64,000 nucleotides of DNA from Nostoc sp. FACHB-973. Lineage in GTDB: Bacteria > Cyanobacteriota > Cyanobacteriia > Cyanobacteriales > Nostocaceae. Positions 62,301 to 64,000 of the stretch are shown piece after piece. A program made the translations under genes and the position numbers. The stretch is taken from positions 33,516 to 97,515 of the forward strand of contig NZ_JACJSJ010000023.1 of NCBI RefSeq assembly GCF_014698115.1, given 5' to 3'. The notes under the pieces are model-generated. The model was not told where the DNA came from. It was given only the letters and a program-made list of their open reading frames with translations, and searched no databases. The stretch's first letter is position 1. Each line of letters starts with the position of its first letter.

Positions 62301-62970
62301 TAAACGTTTAGTAAGGGGTGATGAAGTTACTGCCTCGGATACTCAATTAGTTAATATGACAGCGATCGCTATACATTGTGCTGCTCACGTCAAAGCAATT
62401 CTTGGGTTTACTATTCCCAGTGACTGTAAACCTATTTGGTTGCTGGCCACAATGCTAGAGCAGCTGGGGCTAAAACTGACTTTCCGCAAGCAAGGTAAAC
62501 GGGGGCAACAGGTGAAACTTTTTTCTTTATCTAAAGAGGAATTAGAATTTGCAATGCATGTAATTGCTCATCGCGTGGAAAAGCGTAATCAAAAAGAAAA
62601 TCGAACCTATTATGCTGCTCAAACCCCTGCTGCGTATAGTGTAAACCCCAATCAGCAGCCCGTATCCACACCCCCCCTTGATGCTATAGGGAACTCCCAT
62701 TGCCAAGGGGAGGATACTACCGAATTTGAGTCGCCTCCGACCGATCGCATTACGCTACTCCACTGCGTAGAAATACTACGAAGAGGCATTTCTCGTGGAG
62801 TGGACGCAATTAAAGGCATTCTCAAGCGATGGCAGAGTGATTTGCGCTGGGAGACAGTACTGGAACTTGAAGTGATCGCGGCAAATGAACTGCGACTTGT
62901 GGAATCTCAAGTTCCTGAATTTTATGAATGGCTCTTGGAAGAAGTGTTGCCTATGGAGGGGGCTGGCTAG
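59356..62970 (+). CDS. DUF3854 plasmid replication-type protein (primase/helicase-like)
   Basis: A 1,204-residue protein. Residues about 150-330 form the DUF3854 TOPRIM-like domain (IILCEGEKKAACLLSLGFVA, ILFDYE, VDDFVV). A helicase-like ATPase follows with Walker A LWSDMGTGKTELMRWW (about 423-438), Walker B CIFIDEACQYL, and VVIADAHMDD. The C-terminal third is helical. This plan is typical of large cyanobacterial plasmid proteins thought to start replication. The start is uncertain: TTG 59356 or GTG 59368, no good ribosome site. Residues about 630-665 are encoded by an inserted low-complexity repeat, in frame. Confidence 0.82.
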   Translation: MVLNVNTNKNAFKCGNFEPNEPKPDCKVSIEQILHPTEYPNNLTPSEYHELYVGSAIHPALISRSFFHKEGESIYDYLFISDKIPRKNAGRVTDAYVKKYDHLLLGGIWIQSLDPLNNWLPMEWGRIKPNFPRIDWEKGKPVKYESPPKTPNRVTYFDVANPIWEKIAKRYLIKRYHSLLALRLLDKLNPLIFWEWVKQHPDIPIILCEGEKKAACLLSLGFVAIALPGIWNGRVGKQDFDERLHPDLVPMTQAGRKFIILFDYETSSKTRWSVFQATVRTAKAIESAGCFCEVALLPGPEKGVDDFVVGQGVDANALLSAIIDDAKSLADYKRSYRAKKWGLSKYQPDVTINVLYLSEALCIPELEEKCNLPELYDLEKEQLFTPSIKGHPPKKESTDSGGVDSSKSKKSPTFNFPKSGLVVLWSDMGTGKTELMRWWRDQNPNARFLNNGHRVNLLNNLAERLRTAMYSDLGYTGLAQAQALSITIDSLHKLNTQSLTYGCIFIDEACQYLTHLLHSNTCKQHRAAILEVLEYIVYSAPLVVIADAHMDDLTVDFFLAMRPKGEVPYIIKNEWRNASRTIYWYEGDNSSALVAQISAALMLGEKVMVASDSKRFIKKLDKSFTIKYEKVGVHVKGEGEKEELTDSSTLSPLPLTPCPARRASWRIWSVHSDNSGSDENVVFIKDITNAVKNFDALFTSPSLGTGVDISEYHFASVFGVFHGVSQTATECAQQLYRYRPKVPFHIWVAKRPPFGYKDTNASKIKERLLQTNEMTAFLLRIDRETGKRGAEKDWALEAYCQIMANRHYSLNNLRDDLRSLLTEMGNTFIYVGNDSDPQSLESLKAAAQALDSAHNSAVARAKNITLSEYRARQSKDYLDPNEIFECEKFRISDSYGIEVTESLVEMDKGGRLIRALAGLEAILAPPEESFTDPKTGQSYPTPPTIVTQKDRTERDNLPLCIDWGNYSARWLARFNLGLHQILKRLVRGDEVTASDTQLVNMTAIAIHCAAHVKAILGFTIPSDCKPIWLLATMLEQLGLKLTFRKQGKRGQQVKLFSLSKEELEFAMHVIAHRVEKRNQKENRTYYAAQTPAAYSVNPNQQPVSTPPLDAIGNSHCQGEDTTEFESPPTDRITLLHCVEILRRGISRGVDAIKGILKRWQSDLRWETVLELEVIAANELRLVESQVPEFYEWLLEEVLPMEGAG
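61245..61353. repeat. in-frame low-complexity repeat in the replication-type gene
   Basis: About 109 nt with polypurine AAAGGGGAAGGGGAAAAGG and the complementary polypyrimidine CCCTTTCCCCCTTACCCCTT, then a CCCGGCCCGTAGGGCTTC module. This is a common intergenic repeat type in Nostocales. It encodes VHVKGEGEKEELTDSSTL and further residues between KYEKVG and RIWSVHSD. The length keeps the frame open. Confidence 0.65.
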
Positions 62971-63010
62971 GGAAAAATCCCTTTGGCATTTGAAAGCAGT
63001 TTTTCTGCTT
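62969..63010 (+). terminator. two small hairpins after the replication-type gene
   Basis: AGGGA-AAAA-TCCCT (62969-62982) overlaps the stop codon, and AAGCAG-TTTTT-CTGCTT (62994-63010) follows. Neither has a long T tract after the stem, so termination efficiency is doubtful, but nothing better lies in the 121-nt convergent gap. Confidence 0.3.
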
Positions 63011-63091
63011 AGTTTCCAGTAGCAATCGATGCCACTGGTTCTTATTTGTGCTGTATTCTCACTGGTTAAAATCTTAGAGTTTGTGTAAATG

Positions 63092-64000
63092 TCAAAGATC
63101 CATCAAGTTCAAAGCGCTACTGTCATTCGGTCTAGCCTTGAGATAGCGATCGGTGATGGCTAAATTGGCATGACCCAAAGTTTCTTTCACCAGCACTGGA
63201 TTAGTCCCGCGTTCAATGGCGTGAGAACCGTGGGCATGACGTAACCAGTGAGCAGAAACCAGTTCGCTTAATCCAGCTTCTTGTGCAATTGCTTTGACAA
63301 TCGGGTGCAAGTTTTGACGGTCGAGATGTCCCCCTTTTTGACTTCGGAAAACTGCGTCTTTTGGTAAAGCTTGACCTTTGAACTCCATTAGTTCCGCCCA
63401 CAGCTTCGGCTTAATGAGAATTGTGCGATTTTTGCTGCCCTTGGCTTTACGAACATACACCTGACCACTGTCGCCACGGGGTGTCAAATCTCCCCAAGTC
63501 AGATCACAGATTTCACTTGCCCGTAACCCTGCCTGATACAGGAGTTTGATAATTAACAAATTACGTAGGGCTGTGTACTGTCGCTTAGGAGTTTTCGCAT
63601 CAGCTAAATGCTTACTTGCTGCCCGTACCAACAATTTAATATCAGCTTCATCGAGATAGCGTTCGTTGATTACATCCGGCAGTTCACCGAGTTTTAGCGC
63701 CATACCCACATTAAAAGGGAGATATCCAATTTTATGAGCGAAACTAATCAAGCTTTTAGCTGCGGCAATGTATATCCGCTTTGTACTTTGGGCATTGCCC
63801 CTAAAGTCAGCGGCGTATTCTACCAAGTCTTCATAAGTCACTTTTTTGAGGGGTTTGTCCAAAAATTCCAGAAATCGCCTAATGTAGCGTCGGTAAGAGA
63901 TGATAGATGACTCTGCTTTTCCCTCCAACCACAGCGCAATCAACTTCGCCTCCGCCTGTGCCACTGGCAAGGAAGCGATCGCCTTTCTATGCGCTGTTAT
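63092..64000 (-). CDS. tyrosine recombinase (XerC/D-type integrase), open at window edge
   Basis: At least 302 residues: the frame remains open past TTG 63970 to the window end, so the true start may lie outside. An N-terminal SAM-like DNA-binding domain (SSIISYRRYIRRFLEFLDKP) precedes the catalytic domain with all key residues: R in YQAGLRASEICDL, K in KAKGSKNRTI, HxLRH in HWLRHAHGSHA, H in LGHANLAITDRY and the nucleophilic Tyr in DRYLK. It resolves plasmid dimers or integrates elements. It is convergent with the replication-type gene, a standard plasmid-backbone arrangement. Confidence 0.9.
   Translation of the reverse strand: MTAHRKAIASLPVAQAEAKLIALWLEGKAESSIISYRRYIRRFLEFLDKPLKKVTYEDLVEYAADFRGNAQSTKRIYIAAAKSLISFAHKIGYLPFNVGMALKLGELPDVINERYLDEADIKLLVRAASKHLADAKTPKRQYTALRNLLIIKLLYQAGLRASEICDLTWGDLTPRGDSGQVYVRKAKGSKNRTILIKPKLWAELMEFKGQALPKDAVFRSQKGGHLDRQNLHPIVKAIAQEAGLSELVSAHWLRHAHGSHAIERGTNPVLVKETLGHANLAITDRYLKARPNDSSALNLMDL

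Overview
The window looks like part of a large plasmid, or a plasmid-derived accessory region, from a filamentous heterocyst-forming cyanobacterium (Nostoc/Calothrix/Tolypothrix type). This rests on the many HIP1 octamers (GCGATCGC), tandem heptamers, dense small dispersed repeats, typical cyanobacterial families (DUF3611, DUF389, DUF3854, PAS/HisKA kinases, CHAT and two-partner-secretion proteins) and a DUF3854 replication-type protein beside a tyrosine recombinase at the right end. No rRNA, tRNA or CRISPR array was seen. Genus and replicon type are inferences.

0-13.5 kb is a membrane and osmotic-stress island. An OmpR-type two-component pair is followed by two DUF389 proteins, three MscS-type channels (two of them close paralogues), a voltage-sensor ion channel with an unusual filter, a DUF2254 protein and a YjdF-like membrane protein, with an SLH-domain porin-like protein on the other strand. 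13.7-19.5 kb is a minus-strand run: a PAS histidine kinase, a long response regulator (REC-wHTH-Hpt-REC-REC) and two AI-2E/PerM permeases. 19.7-27 kb holds a lone receiver protein, a DUF3611 protein, secreted proteins, a tandem pair of internally duplicated envelope proteins, a peptidoglycan-binding protein, a Na+/H+ antiporter and a LapA-like protein.

27.2-29.3 kb is a nested insertion-sequence scar: an ISAzo13-like remnant cut by a frameshifted IS1380 element. 29.7-43 kb carries redox and detoxification genes: DM13 lipoprotein, SDR, FMN reductase, aquaporin, cupin, a flavin/2Fe-2S reductase, a GNAT/TetR divergent pair around a strong operator, a GH63-like glycosidase, ergothioneine EgtD, two MsrA and a peroxiredoxin. 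Several gene remnants (M48, MOSC, GNAT) and two roughly 140-bp MITE-like elements lie here; one MITE shares its ends with the IS1380 element.

43-45.6 kb is a decayed plasmid-maintenance region: a broken ParB-like/DUF3102-like gene in two pieces, a small DNA-binding-like protein whose tail was frameshifted by a 31-nt repeat, four copies of a 17-bp palindrome, and an IS1182 deletion remnant. 47.2-56.6 kb is the most striking functional module. A two-partner-secretion exoprotein and a CHAT protease-like TPR protein on the plus strand converge on, and overlap, a minus-strand operon of STAND/NB-ARC ATPase, Ser/Thr kinase-TPR and a secreted FecR-like protein. 57-64 kb is the plasmid backbone: a coiled-coil ParB-like protein, tandem heptamers, the DUF3854 replication-type protein and a tyrosine recombinase that runs off the window. 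All calls come from reading the sequence by eye; no database search was run.
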